A DNA stretch of 64,000 bases. It comes from Lucinisca nassula (lineage: Eukaryota; Mollusca; Bivalvia; Lucinida; Lucinidae). The stretch is taken from assembly GCA_963580285.1 (NCBI GenBank), contig CAUZLF010000733.1:62001-126000 (forward strand). Reading direction: 5' to 3'. Shown piece by piece: positions 10,868 through 21,900 of this stretch. Under the pieces are notes generated by a model, which saw only the letters and a list, made by a program, of their open reading frames with translations, searched no databases and was not told the DNA's origin. The translations under genes were made by a program, and so were the position numbers. Every line of letters begins with the position of its first letter. The stretch's first letter is position 1.

Positions 10868-11190
10868 TCGGGTTTAACGTCGCTTTCAACAATTTTTCAG
10901 TCATATCACGACAGTGTCTTGTTGTGACAGGGAGCTCAATGCTCACTTTTATAGTGATGCCTCACTGAAGTATCATGTCCAAGACACATTACATGATACC
11001 ACACCCAGTCACATTATCCTGGCACTGGGTCGACCAGTCCTAGCTCTACCCCGTAAATCTGAGTGCCAATCGAGGAGCAGCTAGTACCATTCTTAACGAC
11101 TTTGGTATGTCGCGGCCCGGGATCGAACCCGTGACCTCCCTTTCCCTGGGGGGGGGGGGGACACTTTACCAACTGAGCTATCAGGGCCGG
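10784..11190 (-). mobile_element. SINE-4 with (AC)n tail
   Basis: On the minus strand it starts GGCCCTGATAGCTCAGTTGG (A box) with B box GGGTTCGATCCCGGG, and ends GACGTTAAACCCGAATTC followed by about 80 bases of AC. TCCCTTTTCATAGAAT (10768-10783) and TCCCTTTACATAGAAT (11191-11206) form a 16-bp target duplication with one mismatch. The TG run at 10784-10864 is therefore the SINE tail. Confidence 0.9.
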
Positions 11191-11358
11191 TCCCTTTACA
11201 TAGAATTCTTTGTCATGTTTGTTAAAAATTCAAAGACCAATTTTCATTGCAGATAGTTGGTAGGGAAAGTGTTGCAATGTTTGTTATTGTGAATTTTGAG
11301 TGGTGGCTTTGGCAAAGTCACACATAAGAGTTATCAAAACTTAATGTACCCAATGTTA

Positions 11359-11649
11359 CTTCGCCCCCACCCATCAGGGCTTATAAAGAAATATATGGGC
11401 TGCATGATGCTTCCACGCAGAGCTGAAACTGGTCGCACACGAGAACTGGTAAACCGCTTAGAGGATCTTAGCCTGCCCAGGACAAAACGGTGAGAGTGCT
11501 TATAAACCCTATTCGTTTCATTGGGCAATAGGGCTTGAGATGTTATTTTGTCTCAATGTCGGGTAAAAGTCCCAAAAAATTGGAAGCAAAGTCTCCGAAA
11601 TGACCCATACAGTGTTCATGGGGACATTAAACCTCAAATCAAACAAAAG
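11359..11649 (+). mobile_element. SINE-3 copy
   Basis: A sense-strand copy ending ATTAAACCTCAAATCAAAC. CAATGTTA is duplicated at 11351-11358 and 11650-11657. Confidence 0.85.
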
Positions 11650-11789
11650 CAATGTTAGTGGATTGCATTGTAGATATATTTTTTGACCCATATTTTGACC
11701 TTTTACACATTCGCTAAGTTTACTGGACAAATCAATGGGCAAACTACAAACCCTGTGATACTGAATTAGTCACATCTATATTCTGATAA

Positions 11790-11880
11790 AGAATTTCCTG
11801 TGCCTGTGCAGGTTATAGATGCCGTAATTACAGAATTACTGTGTAAGCTTTTGGAGTGTATGTAATAATGTACACCTAAT
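11790..11880 (+). mobile_element. SINE-2 3' fragment
   Basis: It matches the SINE-2 body from CCTGTGCAGGTTA through GGAGTGTATGTAAT. The head is missing. Confidence 0.6.
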
Positions 11881-11910
11881 GCGACGTACTCGTAACTTGT
11901 GTATAGTAGA

Positions 11911-12218
11911 TTTGTTTGTTTGATTTGGGGTTTAACGTCCCCGTCAACACTGTAAATTTCATTTTGGAGAGGGTGCTTCCCATTCTGTGGGACTTTTACC
12001 CGATATTGAGATGAAATGACATCTCAAGCTCTGTCGCCCAATGAAACCAATAGGGTTTATAAGCATGGACTGGACGACTCGTGTGCACCACTTTGCCTTG
12101 GCAGGCTTAGATCCTCTAAGCGGTTTACCTGTGCTCGTGTGCAGGTCGGATTCAGCTCTGTGTGGTAGCATCATGCAGCCAATATATTTCATCAAGCCCT
12201 GATGGGCTGGGGCCGGCG
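11911..12218 (-). mobile_element. SINE-3 copy
   Basis: A near full-length copy from the GTTTGTTTGATTTGGGG tail to the GATGGGCTGGGGCC end. Confidence 0.85.
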
Positions 12219-12270
12219 TGATTCCTGAAGAATCGTCTTTTAGACCCATTTACATCCCAAATGGGAGCTT

Positions 12271-12714
12271 TGTTTGTTTGATTTGATGTTTAATATCCCC
12301 ATCAACACCGTATAAGTCATTTTAATGATGCTGCTTCCAATTTTGTGCGACTTTTACCCGACATTGAGATGAAATGACATCTCAAGCCCTGTCGCCCAAT
12401 GAAACCAATAGGGTTTATAAGCATGGACGGTCTGAGTCGCAACGCTTTCCCTGGGCAGGCTTAGATCCTCTAAGTGGGTAACCAGTACTCGTGTGCGGTC
12501 GGATTCAGCTCTGCGTGAAATGACATCTCAAGCCTTGTATCCCAATGAAACCAATACGGTCTATAAGCATGGACAATCTGACTCGCACCGCTTTCCCTGG
12601 GCAGCCATAGATCCTCTAAGCAGTTAACCAGTGTGGTAGGTTTGAACCGTTTCAGTTCAGCGTGGAAGCATCATGCAGCCCATGTATTTCTTCAAGCCCT
12701 GATGGGCGGGGGCC
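12271..12714 (-). mobile_element. SINE-3 copy with internal duplication
   Basis: The copy is extended to 444 bp because the segment starting TGAAATGACATCTCAAGCC occurs twice (about 12369 and 12517). It ends 41 bp before the left end of the giant element. Confidence 0.8.
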
Positions 12715-12755
12715 GCTTCGGAGAGATAGGTAGATACAGACAGGAAGATAGATAG

Positions 12756-15700
12756 AATGTCTTCCCATTTAAAAAGGGATTTTCCCATTTGAATCCCTTT
12801 TTTGAGGTATAAAGTCCAAATATGACATTGTCATATATCAATTTTGGTCCTCTTTTGGTCTGACAGCTGGAATAGAACAGAGGAAATTTCCTCTCTTTAG
12901 AAGGGTCATTTTCCAATTTTGACCCTGTTCGATGCCGCACGTTAGAGTGCCTTTTTCAGCTTTTCCTTCCTTTTCAGTTGTACACAATACCACATTAAAC
13001 AGAGGATTTTTCCTCTGTTGAGGCTTTGTACAGAGTTCAGAAAGTACATGCCAAGGGTTTCAACTCTGATCAAGAGAGGAATTTTCCTCTGTTCTGATAC
13101 ATACAGTCCAAGCTGACAACAGAGGATTTTCGTTAGAGTGCCCTTTTCAGCGTTTCCTTCCTTTTCAGTTGTACACAATACCACATTAAACAGAGGATTT
13201 TTCCTCTGTTGAGGCATTGTACAGAGTTCAGAAAGTACATGCCAAGGGTTTCAACTCTGATCAACAGAGGAATTTTCCTCTGTTCTGATACATACAGTCC
13301 AAGCTGGCAACAGAGGATTTTCGTTATGGTGCCCGTTTCAGCTTTTCCTTCCTTTTCAGTTGTATACAATACCACATTAAACAGAGGATTTTTCCTCTGT
13401 TTAGGCTTTGTTCAGTGTTCAGAAAGTACATGCCAAGGGTTTCAACTCTGATCAACAGAGGATTTTTCCTCTGTTCTTATATATTCAGTCCACAGATTTT
13501 TCCTCTGTTGAATGAATATTTTTAGAACCTTGCCCAAATCAAGGCATCGGGCATACTATCCGAACAGAGGATTTTTCCTCTGTTGAGCTGGACCCTTCCA
13601 AAGAGTTAACTCCAGCTCCGATTTGTTATTTAACATTATTCCGCACATGGAAATCTATTGAAAATCAGTTCAGCTGAACAGAGGATTTTTTTTTTGTTAT
13701 GATATATACAGGCCACGCGAGAAACAGAGGAATTTTCCTCTGTTACTTGTGGCTCAGCCCAAGTCAAAGCATCAGGCATACAATCGGAAGAGAGGATTTC
13801 CCCCTGTTCAGCTGGACCCTTACCAATGAAGGTTTCCAAGGAGTTAACTTCTGCTGAGATTTGTTATTACGTGAAAATGTATTGGAATCAGTTCAGCTCA
13901 ACAGAGGATTTTCCTGTGTTCTGATATATACAGTCCACTCTGGCAACAGAGGATTTTTCCTCTGTTGAGAGAATATTTTTAAACCTTGCATATGGCTCAG
14001 CCCACGTCAAGGCATCAGGCATACAATCCGAACAGAGGATTTTTCCTCTGTTCAGCTGGACCCTTACAAAGAAGGTTTCCAAGGTGTTAACTTCTGCTGA
14101 GATTTGTTATTACGTGAAAATGTATTGGAATCAGTTCAGCTCAACCGAGGATTTTTCCTCTGTTCTGATATATACAGTCCACGCGGGCAACAGAGGAAAG
14201 ATTATTTTTTAACCTTACATATAGCTCAGTCCAAGTCAAGGCATCAGGCATACAATCCGAACAGAGGATTTTTCCTCTGTTCTGATATATACAGTCCACG
14301 CGGGCAACAGAGGAAAGATTATTTTTTAACCTTACATATAGCTCAGCCCAAGTCAAGGCATCAAGCATACAATCCGAACAGAGGATTTTTCCTCTGTTCA
14401 GCTGGACCCTTACCAATGAAGGTTTCCAAGGAGTTAACTTCTGCTGAGATTTGTTATTACGTGAAAATGTATTGGAATCAGTTCAGCTCAACAGAGGATT
14501 TTCCTGTGTTCTGATATATACAGTCCACTCTGGCAACAGAGGATTTTTCCTCTGTTGAGAGAATATTTTTAAACCTTGCATATGGCTCAGCCCACGTCAA
14601 GGCATCAGGCATACAATCCGAACAGAGGATTTTTCCTCTGTTCAGCTGGACCCTTACAAAGAATGTTTCCAAGGTGTTAACTTCTGCTGAGATTTGTTAT
14701 TACGTGAAAATGTATTGGAATCAGTTCAGCTCAACAGAGGATTTTTCCTCTGTTCTGATATATACAGTCCACGCGGGCAACAGAGGAAAGATTATTTTTT
14801 AACCTTACATATAGCTCAGCCCAAGTCAAGGCATCAGGCATACAATCCGAACAGAGGATTTTTCCTCTGTTCTGATATATACAGTCCACGCGGGCAACAG
14901 AGGAAAGATTATTTTTAACCTTACATATAGCTCAGCCCAAGTCAAGGCATCAAGCATACAATCCGAACAGAGGATTTTTCCTCTGTTCAGTTCTAGCCTT
15001 ACCAATGAAGCCTTCCAAGTTAACTTCTGCGGAGATTTGCTATTTAATATTATTCAGCACGTGAAATCTATTGAAAATCAGGTCAGCGCAACAGAGGATT
15101 TTTCCTCTGTTCTGATATATACAGTGCAAGCGGGCAACAGAGGATTTTTCATTTGCTGAAACATTTTTTTTAGAACCTTGTCCAAGTCAAGGCATCAGAT
15201 ATACAATACGAACATAGGATTTTTCCTCCGTTGAGCTGGACCCTTCCAAGAAGTTAATCCTGCTGAGATTCATTTAACATTATTCCGCACGTGAAAATCT
15301 TCTGAAAATCAGTTCAGCTCAACAGAGGATTTTTCCTCTGTTCTGATGTATACAGACCACGCGGGCAACAGATGATTTTTCCTCTGTTGAAAGAATATTT
15401 TTTAAACCTTACATATGGTTCAGCCCAAGTCAAGGCTTCAGGCATACAATCTGAACAGAGGATTTTCTCGTGAAAACCAGTTGATCTCAATAGAGGATTT
15501 TTCCTCTGTTCTAATATACACGGGAGTTTCCCTCTGTCGAAAGAATACTTTAAAACCTTACATATGGCTCAGCATACAATTCTCTATTCAGCTGGACCCT
15601 TACCAATGAAGGTTTCCAAGGAATTAACCCCTGCTGAGATTAAACATTATTCTGCACGTTAAACTGTTTCGAAAATCAGTTTAGCCTAACAGAGGAGCTT

Positions 15701-15833
15701 TCCTCCGTTCTGGTATTATATTTCTAAGACCTCTATACTCGTGGGCAGTAGTGGAAGAATGGCCACAGAGGATCGCCTTTTATGAAGTTGAAGGGAAGGG
15801 TATGGCCAGCCCAAGCGCACCGTAGGGGACCCC
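12756..15833 (+). repeat. Left arm: array of short hairpins separated by spacers
   Basis: About 25-30 copies of a hairpin (arms AACAGAGGA and TCCTCTGTT, TTTT loop) or near variants occur. They are separated by three recurring spacer classes: one with TGATATATACAGTCCACGCG, one with AAGTCAAGGCATCAGGCATA, and one with CAGCTGGACCCTTACCAATG. The open frames running through the array are by-products of the repeat. No long-element insertions are seen in this arm. Confidence 0.85.
13830..14970 (+). repeat. 590-bp higher-order tandem duplication in the left arm
   Basis: The block starting GGTTTCCAAGGAGTTAACTT at about 13830 recurs at about 14420 with nearly no differences, including the unusual variant TTTTCCTGTGTTC (13909 and 14499). 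The duplication is therefore recent relative to divergence between hairpin copies. Confidence 0.8.
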
Positions 15834-15905
15834 AGAATTGGAAGCAGCGTCTGAAGAACGATATAAATAGCGTTGACGGGGACCTAAATCTCAATTCAAA
15901 CAAAC
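15831..15905 (+). mobile_element. SINE-3 3' fragment
   Basis: Contains AATTGGAAGCAGCGTCTG and ends GTTGACGGGGACCTAAATCTC plus CAAA repeats. Its 5' part is missing and it abuts the inner end of the left arm. Confidence 0.65.
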
Positions 15906-16374
15906 AAACATAACGCTGTGTAGTTAAAATTGTTTGTTTATCGGTCTGTGAAAAAAAAACAACAACAATACATTGTATGCTAACATATTTTCGTTTGGTA
16001 TGGCATGCTACCATAACCTTTCATGTCACCAAACAAAGCTATCTCATGCATCTGGCTCATAGGTTAAATGTAAAGGTATCTCTCTTTTGCACTGGCAGCC
16101 TATAGAAATAGTTATGGTATAACTGTCCAGAAGACCTGAAAAATCAAAATCAGAAAAATCATCAAATACAATCGGTACATAAAATGAAATATGCAAATGT
16201 ACGGGAACAGGAGAATCCTGCGGCTTTCATGACGAATTAGTCGTGTTAAGCGGAAACGTGCCTTCGGATGTGTTTGCCCAGAAGTGTTTTTGTAGGTACG
16301 CAGGCTGATTTGACTGTTCAAAGGACGGGCATGTCCGAAGATGCATTTCATTTTGTGCATATATTACCCTTTTA
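15906..16374. other. Non-coding stretch inside the giant element
   Basis: No recognised gene or repeat, apart from a phrase near 16300 (GCAGGCTGATTTGACTG) similar to one near 25210. Confidence 0.5.
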
Positions 16375-16659
16375 TGTTTGTTTATTTGATTTGAGGTTTA
16401 ATGTCTCCGTCAGAACTGTATAGGTCGTTTTGGAGACGTTGCTTCCAATTTTGTGGGACTTTTATTCCGACATTGAGATGAAATGACATCTCAAGCCCTG
16501 TCGCCCAATGAAACCAATAGCGTTTATAAGCATGGACGGGCCGATTCGCACTGCTTTGCCTGGGCAGGCTTAGATCCCCTAAGCGGTTTACCAGTACTCG
16601 TGTGCGGTCGGTTTCAGCTCTACGTGGAAGCATCATGCAGCCCATATATTTCTTCAAGC
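16375..16659 (-). mobile_element. SINE-3 copy
   Basis: Runs from the GTTTATTTGATTTGAGG tail to CCCATATATTTCTTCAAGC. The GC-rich 5' end is missing. Confidence 0.8.
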
Positions 16660-16849
16660 GTAACTGACTCTGACATGAACTCTAGTGAGACAACAGTTTG
16701 AGACATTGTCGCACAAAGCGATATTCTTGTCCCACAGTAGACTGATATCAGTCGTAGATTTTTGCCCTGACTTGTGTATCATGACATTCAAACATCTTCT
16801 TCACTCGCTAGTTAGTCGCAACAATGGAAAGAAGCATCCCCGCCTATCG

Positions 16850-16925
16850 TGGGATTCGAACCCGGGCCGGTCGGGTTCAAGTCCAATGCTCTATCCACTG
16901 GGCCAAAGAGTCGACTTCCAGGCAC
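16850..16925 (-). repeat. tRNA-like SINE head
   Basis: Minus strand: GGCCCAGTGGATAGAGC (A box) and CCGGGTTCGAATCCCACG (B box). A related head lies at 17455-17540, and both are followed by the phrase ATGCATATAA. The acceptor stem does not pair, so this is not a tRNA gene. Confidence 0.55.
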
Positions 16926-16971
16926 ATGACTCAGGGATTGGTGATAAACCCATTAGCTATGCATATAAACT

Positions 16972-17267
16972 TGTTTGTTTGATTTGAAGTTAACGTCCCA
17001 GTCAACACTGTAAAGGTCATTTTGGAGACGTTGCTTCCAATTTTGAGGGACTTTTACCCGGCATTGAGATGAAATGACATTTCAAGCCCTGCCACCCAAT
17101 GAAACCAATAGGGTTTATAAGCATGGACGGGCCGACTCGCACTGCATTGCATGGGCAGGCTGGATCCTCTAAGCGGTTTACCAATACTCGTGTGCGGTCG
17201 GTTTCAGCTCTGCGTGGAAGCATCATGCAGCCAATCTATTTCTTCAAGCCCCGAAGGGCGGAGGCTA
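16972..17267 (-). mobile_element. SINE-3 copy
   Basis: A full copy flanked by ATGCATATAAACT (16959-16971) and ATGCACATAAACT (17268-17280), a 13-bp duplication with one change. It splits an older tRNA-headed repeat. Confidence 0.85.
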
Positions 17268-17454
17268 ATGCACATAAACTACGAAGGTAGATAATTAAAG
17301 GGTGCCAATGCGGTCAGTAACATACCCCCACTTCAAGAGATGGCGAGGAGCCAATATATTCGGCACGAAGCCATTTTCGGCAAAATAAAGTCCGATCCCG
17401 GACGATCCCCAGTCTTACGACATAAAAGCCGTAACAAAGGAACGAAGCATAGCT

Positions 17455-17540
17455 GAAAAAAATCCAGCCGCTTGTGGGATTCGAACCAGACCCGTGCGGG
17501 TGACAGTTAAATGCTAACCATTGAACCTACGAGTCGGCTC
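17455..17540 (-). repeat. tRNA-like SINE head
   Basis: Minus strand: GGTTCAATGGTTAGCATT (A-box-like) and TCTGGTTCGAATCCCAC (B box). It is downstream of a region similar to that beside 16850. Confidence 0.5.
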
Positions 17541-17617
17541 CCTGATGCAGTTTCCAGACTATAAGCTATGCATATAATCGACCAAGATAGATAACTGAAG
17601 GGAGGAATTGCGGTCCG

Positions 17618-18178
17618 TAACATCATCATCATCATCATCCTTCATCACAAACAAACAAAACCATCCATTATCCATCATCACCTATCCTTTATCATCCATC
17701 ATCTCCGCCCCCGCCCATCGGGGCTTGTAGAAATAGATGGGCTGCATGATGCTTCCACGCAGAGCTGAAACCGACCCGCACACGAGTACTGGTTTACCAC
17801 TTAGAGGATCTAAGCCTGCACAGGCAAAACAGTGCGTGTCGGACCGTCCATGCTTATAAACCCTATTGGTTTCGTTGGGCGGCAGGGCTTGAGATATCAT
17901 TTCATCTCGATGTCGGGTAAAAGTCCCACAAAATTGGAAGCAACGTCTCCAAAATGACCCTTACATTGTTGTCGGTGACTTTAAACCTCAAATCAAACAA
18001 AACAAAAGCATCCATCATCACCCGTCGTCACCATCATCCATCGTCATCATCATCCATCCATCCATCAACCACCCATACATTCATCCATTCATCTATCATC
18101 CATCCATTCAACTATCGTCCAATTTCATCCATCATCATCCACCATCATCATCCATCATCATCATCATCATCATCACAT
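17618..18178 (+). repeat. TCATCC/ATC low-complexity tract split by a SINE
   Basis: Irregular ATCATCC repeats at 17618-17703 and 18009-18178 are interrupted by a SINE-3. The open frame through it is a repeat by-product. Confidence 0.8.
17704..18008 (+). mobile_element. SINE-3 copy in ATCC repeat
   Basis: Sense-strand copy starting CCCCGCCCATCGGGGC and ending with AACAAAACAAAAG. CATCCATCATC is present on both sides, as expected for a target duplication, although the host is itself repetitive. Confidence 0.8.
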
Positions 18179-18239
18179 GATGGTTTAAACGTAGTTTTTT
18201 TTTCTTGGAAAAAATGCAAACAGCATATTTCAATTTCCT

Positions 18240-18758
18240 AAATACATATTAAAAAGGTATTAATTGGTCACAGCACAGCATGCATTTATCTATATGTTCT
18301 TTTATTATAGTTTACCCGAATATGTATGCAAATAAACATCATCAGTTATAAAAGTTATTTGACGAATTATTCGAAGTAAGAATAAACAGAACAACCAATG
18401 AATAGAAGCATATTTTAGAATAGAAGGGGCCGGACTTGGCGCATGGTATCAGGACCCGCCCACTTGCGATAATCACCCGCATTGGCTGTCAAACTGTAAT
18501 CCGAAACAAATTTGCAATAATTTTCATTTTAAAAATCATAATTAAGCATATAAATGCTATCACTCATAGGTTGTAAGAATGATGTTTTTGCAATAATTGG
18601 ACATTTTGTTTTTGCACTAGGAGTCGATTTAACGACAGCAAGTAATACCTATTCCTTCAATATTCCCACTTCGTGTCATTACGATAACATATCTGTGATA
18701 CTTGGTGCATTTTTTTTCTCGTATCTCAAAAACGGACATTTTTCTGATAAAATTTTTT
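18240..18758. other. Non-coding AT-rich stretch
   Basis: Nothing recognised. Confidence 0.5.
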
Positions 18759-18925
18759 GATATTTTTCTTAGTCTCACACCAAACATAGGTTGCGGTAGC
18801 TGGTAAGAACCGCCTCATTGAGGAGCTTCTAACGAGTACCCGCAACCTATGTCTTGGAGCAGAAATAAGAAACTTAATTATACCAATTAACCCCAGTTTT
18901 CTCTATATAAATTGGCGTTTTTTAG
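18759..18925 (+). mobile_element. MITE-A partial copy (subfamily 2)
   Basis: Hairpin arms contain CATAGGTTGCGG and CCGCAACCTATG in place of the ATAGATTG type of subfamily 1. The distal stem AACCCCAGTTTTC is retained. TIRs are not recognisable. Confidence 0.7.
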
Positions 18926-19248
18926 TCTGGCTCAGAAAACATGTACACTTCCTATTTTCCAGTTCTGTGGTATAGGAGGTTTTAGGAATCCCGTTTATGA
19001 CGTTATTCTTGCGCATGCGCAAAGTACTGGCCGTCAACTGAAACGGCCATCGCTATTCAAATGTATTGGCGGAACTTAAAATGCTAACAATATTCAGACA
19101 TTTTGAGAGAAAATATACCCATTTTCATTGAAATAATACCTCGAGAAGGAAAGAATAATATTTTACTTTCATAAACCGAAATTCATTTATCCTAAATCCG
19201 TTTTTTATTGTTACTCACGAAGTTTTTACGTAACTTTCGTTTTATTCG

Positions 19249-19589
<341 letters not shown>

Positions 19590-19732
19590 CAACGATCTGT
19601 CTACATGTGCAATTTAAATACATACTGACAGTCGAAATAAACTAATGACGCAGGGGTGTTGAGTCAACGTTGGTTCGACGTCATGCCGTCGACACCAACT
19701 CCAACTCATTTCATTGTCACATGACCGTTGGC

Positions 19733-19869
<137 letters not shown>

Positions 19870-19949
19870 TGACTGACAAACTGACAGTAGACAGACAGAC
19901 GACACACAGACCGACTGACTAGCAGACGAACTGTTAGACAAATAACATA

Positions 19950-20694
19950 CTGACAGTCGAAACAAGAAATATCTTTAAAAAAGATATGCGGCGTAGATTT
20001 AATTGGAAGGTTGTTTAGAAATATGAGCTACAATAGTGACAGCAACAGTTGTCTAGCTATGAACTGGTTTACTGTATTCAAACAATTCAGATGTCACGCG
20101 AGGTAAAATAGCTTTGCAGAGGGCGGTGTCCCGCCTGTTTGAGCTAAGGTTAATGTAAAAGGTCAAGGTTAAAAACATGACCTCATTTCATTTATGATCT
20201 CAAGTATATGCACAACAAATAAGAAAACTTTATCATTTACTGTTTTTGAACACAAATTCTAGGGTTAACATTTAGGGTTGTCGCCATGGTGAACGTAAAC
20301 GCATAGACGGACGAACAAACGGACGAGCAGACAAACGGACGGAAACTTGATCTTATGTGCACCTAACTAAAACTCAAATTACACTTATTCCTTTTCAGAA
20401 TTGATATAACATTAATGATATTCGAAAATGTCCATTTTGTGTTAAAATGGAGGACATAAAGTATGCTGAAGACAAATGATACACTGCAACTTTATTGGGC
20501 ATATATTGTAAATTAAACATCTGTCAATTTGTAATGCGATTATTACATGTTTTTGTCATGCTATATCTCTTTATTGGTTTATTGATTTTGACCTAATTTC
20601 ACGTGGTTGGTCTAAATAGCGAAAGGAACCATTTCGCGAAAGGAAGGTTCCTTTCGAGAAAGGAAGAATTTTCTGCGAAAGGAATTGTCAGGCT
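19950..20694. other. Non-coding; fragment of a TCCG-type module and a GCGAAAGG repeat
   Basis: At 20297-20343 short units such as GGACGAACAAACGG occur, the reverse of the TCCG runs elsewhere. At 20620-20686 CGAAAGGAA is repeated in both orientations. No gene. Confidence 0.5.
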
Positions 20695-21834
20695 ACTGGT
20701 AAGGTATACCACCTCATGGGCATATACTTGTATACAGAAAAACAAAAAAAAATAAAATAAATTAAATTAAAGAAAATGAAAAACATGTTATTATGCTCAG
20801 GAAATTTTTCGCCATAGAATTTTATCTGATAAAAATGTTGAGTTGAAATTAGAATTGAAAGGGCCATACCCCCTCCCCCCTCCCCCGTGAACCTTTTAGT
20901 GTACCAGGGGCTGCTTTTGTTGAATTTTGTGTGAGATAATCAGCATCAATGTGGTGCAATGTCCATTAGCCATCTGATCAGGATCTTCACTGTTCACCTT
21001 GCAGTCTGTGAATTTAACAGATATATTATATCAAACATATAGAAAGCAGAGAAATTCAAATTTCAAGTAAACATTTTAAAAGAGTAACAAGATGCCAAAA
21101 GTCATCATGTTTACAAGTCCGTGTAATGAACACCCCTCTTAACCACACTTTATATAGCGAAAATTGGGGTTTATAGGGGTATAAATTATTTTTTTTTGTT
21201 TATTTCTGCTCCAAAACATTGGTTGTGGGTAGTCGTTGGAAACGCCTCATTTAGGTGGTCTTAATGATATTTCATATAATTCTATGGTGAAAAATTTCTG
21301 AGCATAACAACAGTTTAGTTCCAGATAAGCCATCTGATCAGGATCTTCACTGTTCATCTTGCAGTTTGTGAATTTAACAGATAGCTTATATTAAGTACAT
21401 GTATATTGATAGTAGAGAGATTCTAATTTTAAGTGAACATTTTTTCTAAACAAGAGTAACAAGATGTCATCTGATCAGGATCTTCACTGTTCTTCATGCA
21501 GTTTGTGAATTTAACATATAGCTTATATTAAGTACTTGTATATTGAAAGTAGAGAAATTCTAATTTCAAGTGAACATTTTTAAAAGAGCAACAAGATGCC
21601 GTCTGATCAGGATCTTCAGCTTGTGAATTAAAAAAATAACAGATAGATTTTATCAAGTATATAGAAAGTAGAGAAATTCTAATTTCAACTAAACATTTTT
21701 ATCAGAGTAACGAGATGCCAAAAATACATTTCATAAAAGTCTATGGTGAAAAATTTCCTGAGCATAATAACATGTTTTTCCATTTATTTTCTTTTTTCTG
21801 TATATATGCCCATGAGGTGATATACCATACCAGT
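20695..21834. mobile_element. 1.14-kb TIR element with internal tandem repeats
   Basis: The ends form inverted repeats of about 130 bp: ACTGGTAAGGTATACCACCT on the left and its near complement at 21731-21834, both including the phrase ATGCTCAGGAAATTTTTC. Inside are four ~130-bp units starting CATCTGATCAGGATCTTCAC (near 20975, 21330, 21467, 21599) and a MITE-A remnant. No target duplication is obvious and there is no ORF. Confidence 0.7.
21129..21273 (-). mobile_element. MITE-A remnant
   Basis: Retains ATTGGGGTTTATAGGGGTAT and TTTATTTCTGCTCC plus one hairpin arm (GTGGGTAGTCGTTGGAA). The other arm is degraded. Confidence 0.6.
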
Positions 21835-21900
21835 TGGTGTCATTTTCAATAAACAGTAATTATCTTCAATTATCATAGCCATCATATGGCTTATTAAAGC

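Noticed and set aside
13133..15609. Many open frames of 60-136 codons in the hairpin arrays
   Set aside because: They repeat with the array unit in several frames and on both strands, so they are by-products of tandem repetition.
12990..15720. CRISPR-like look of palindromic repeats with spacers
   Set aside because: The spacers recur in three classes, lengths vary from about 25 to 95 bp, there are no cas genes, and the context is plainly eukaryotic.
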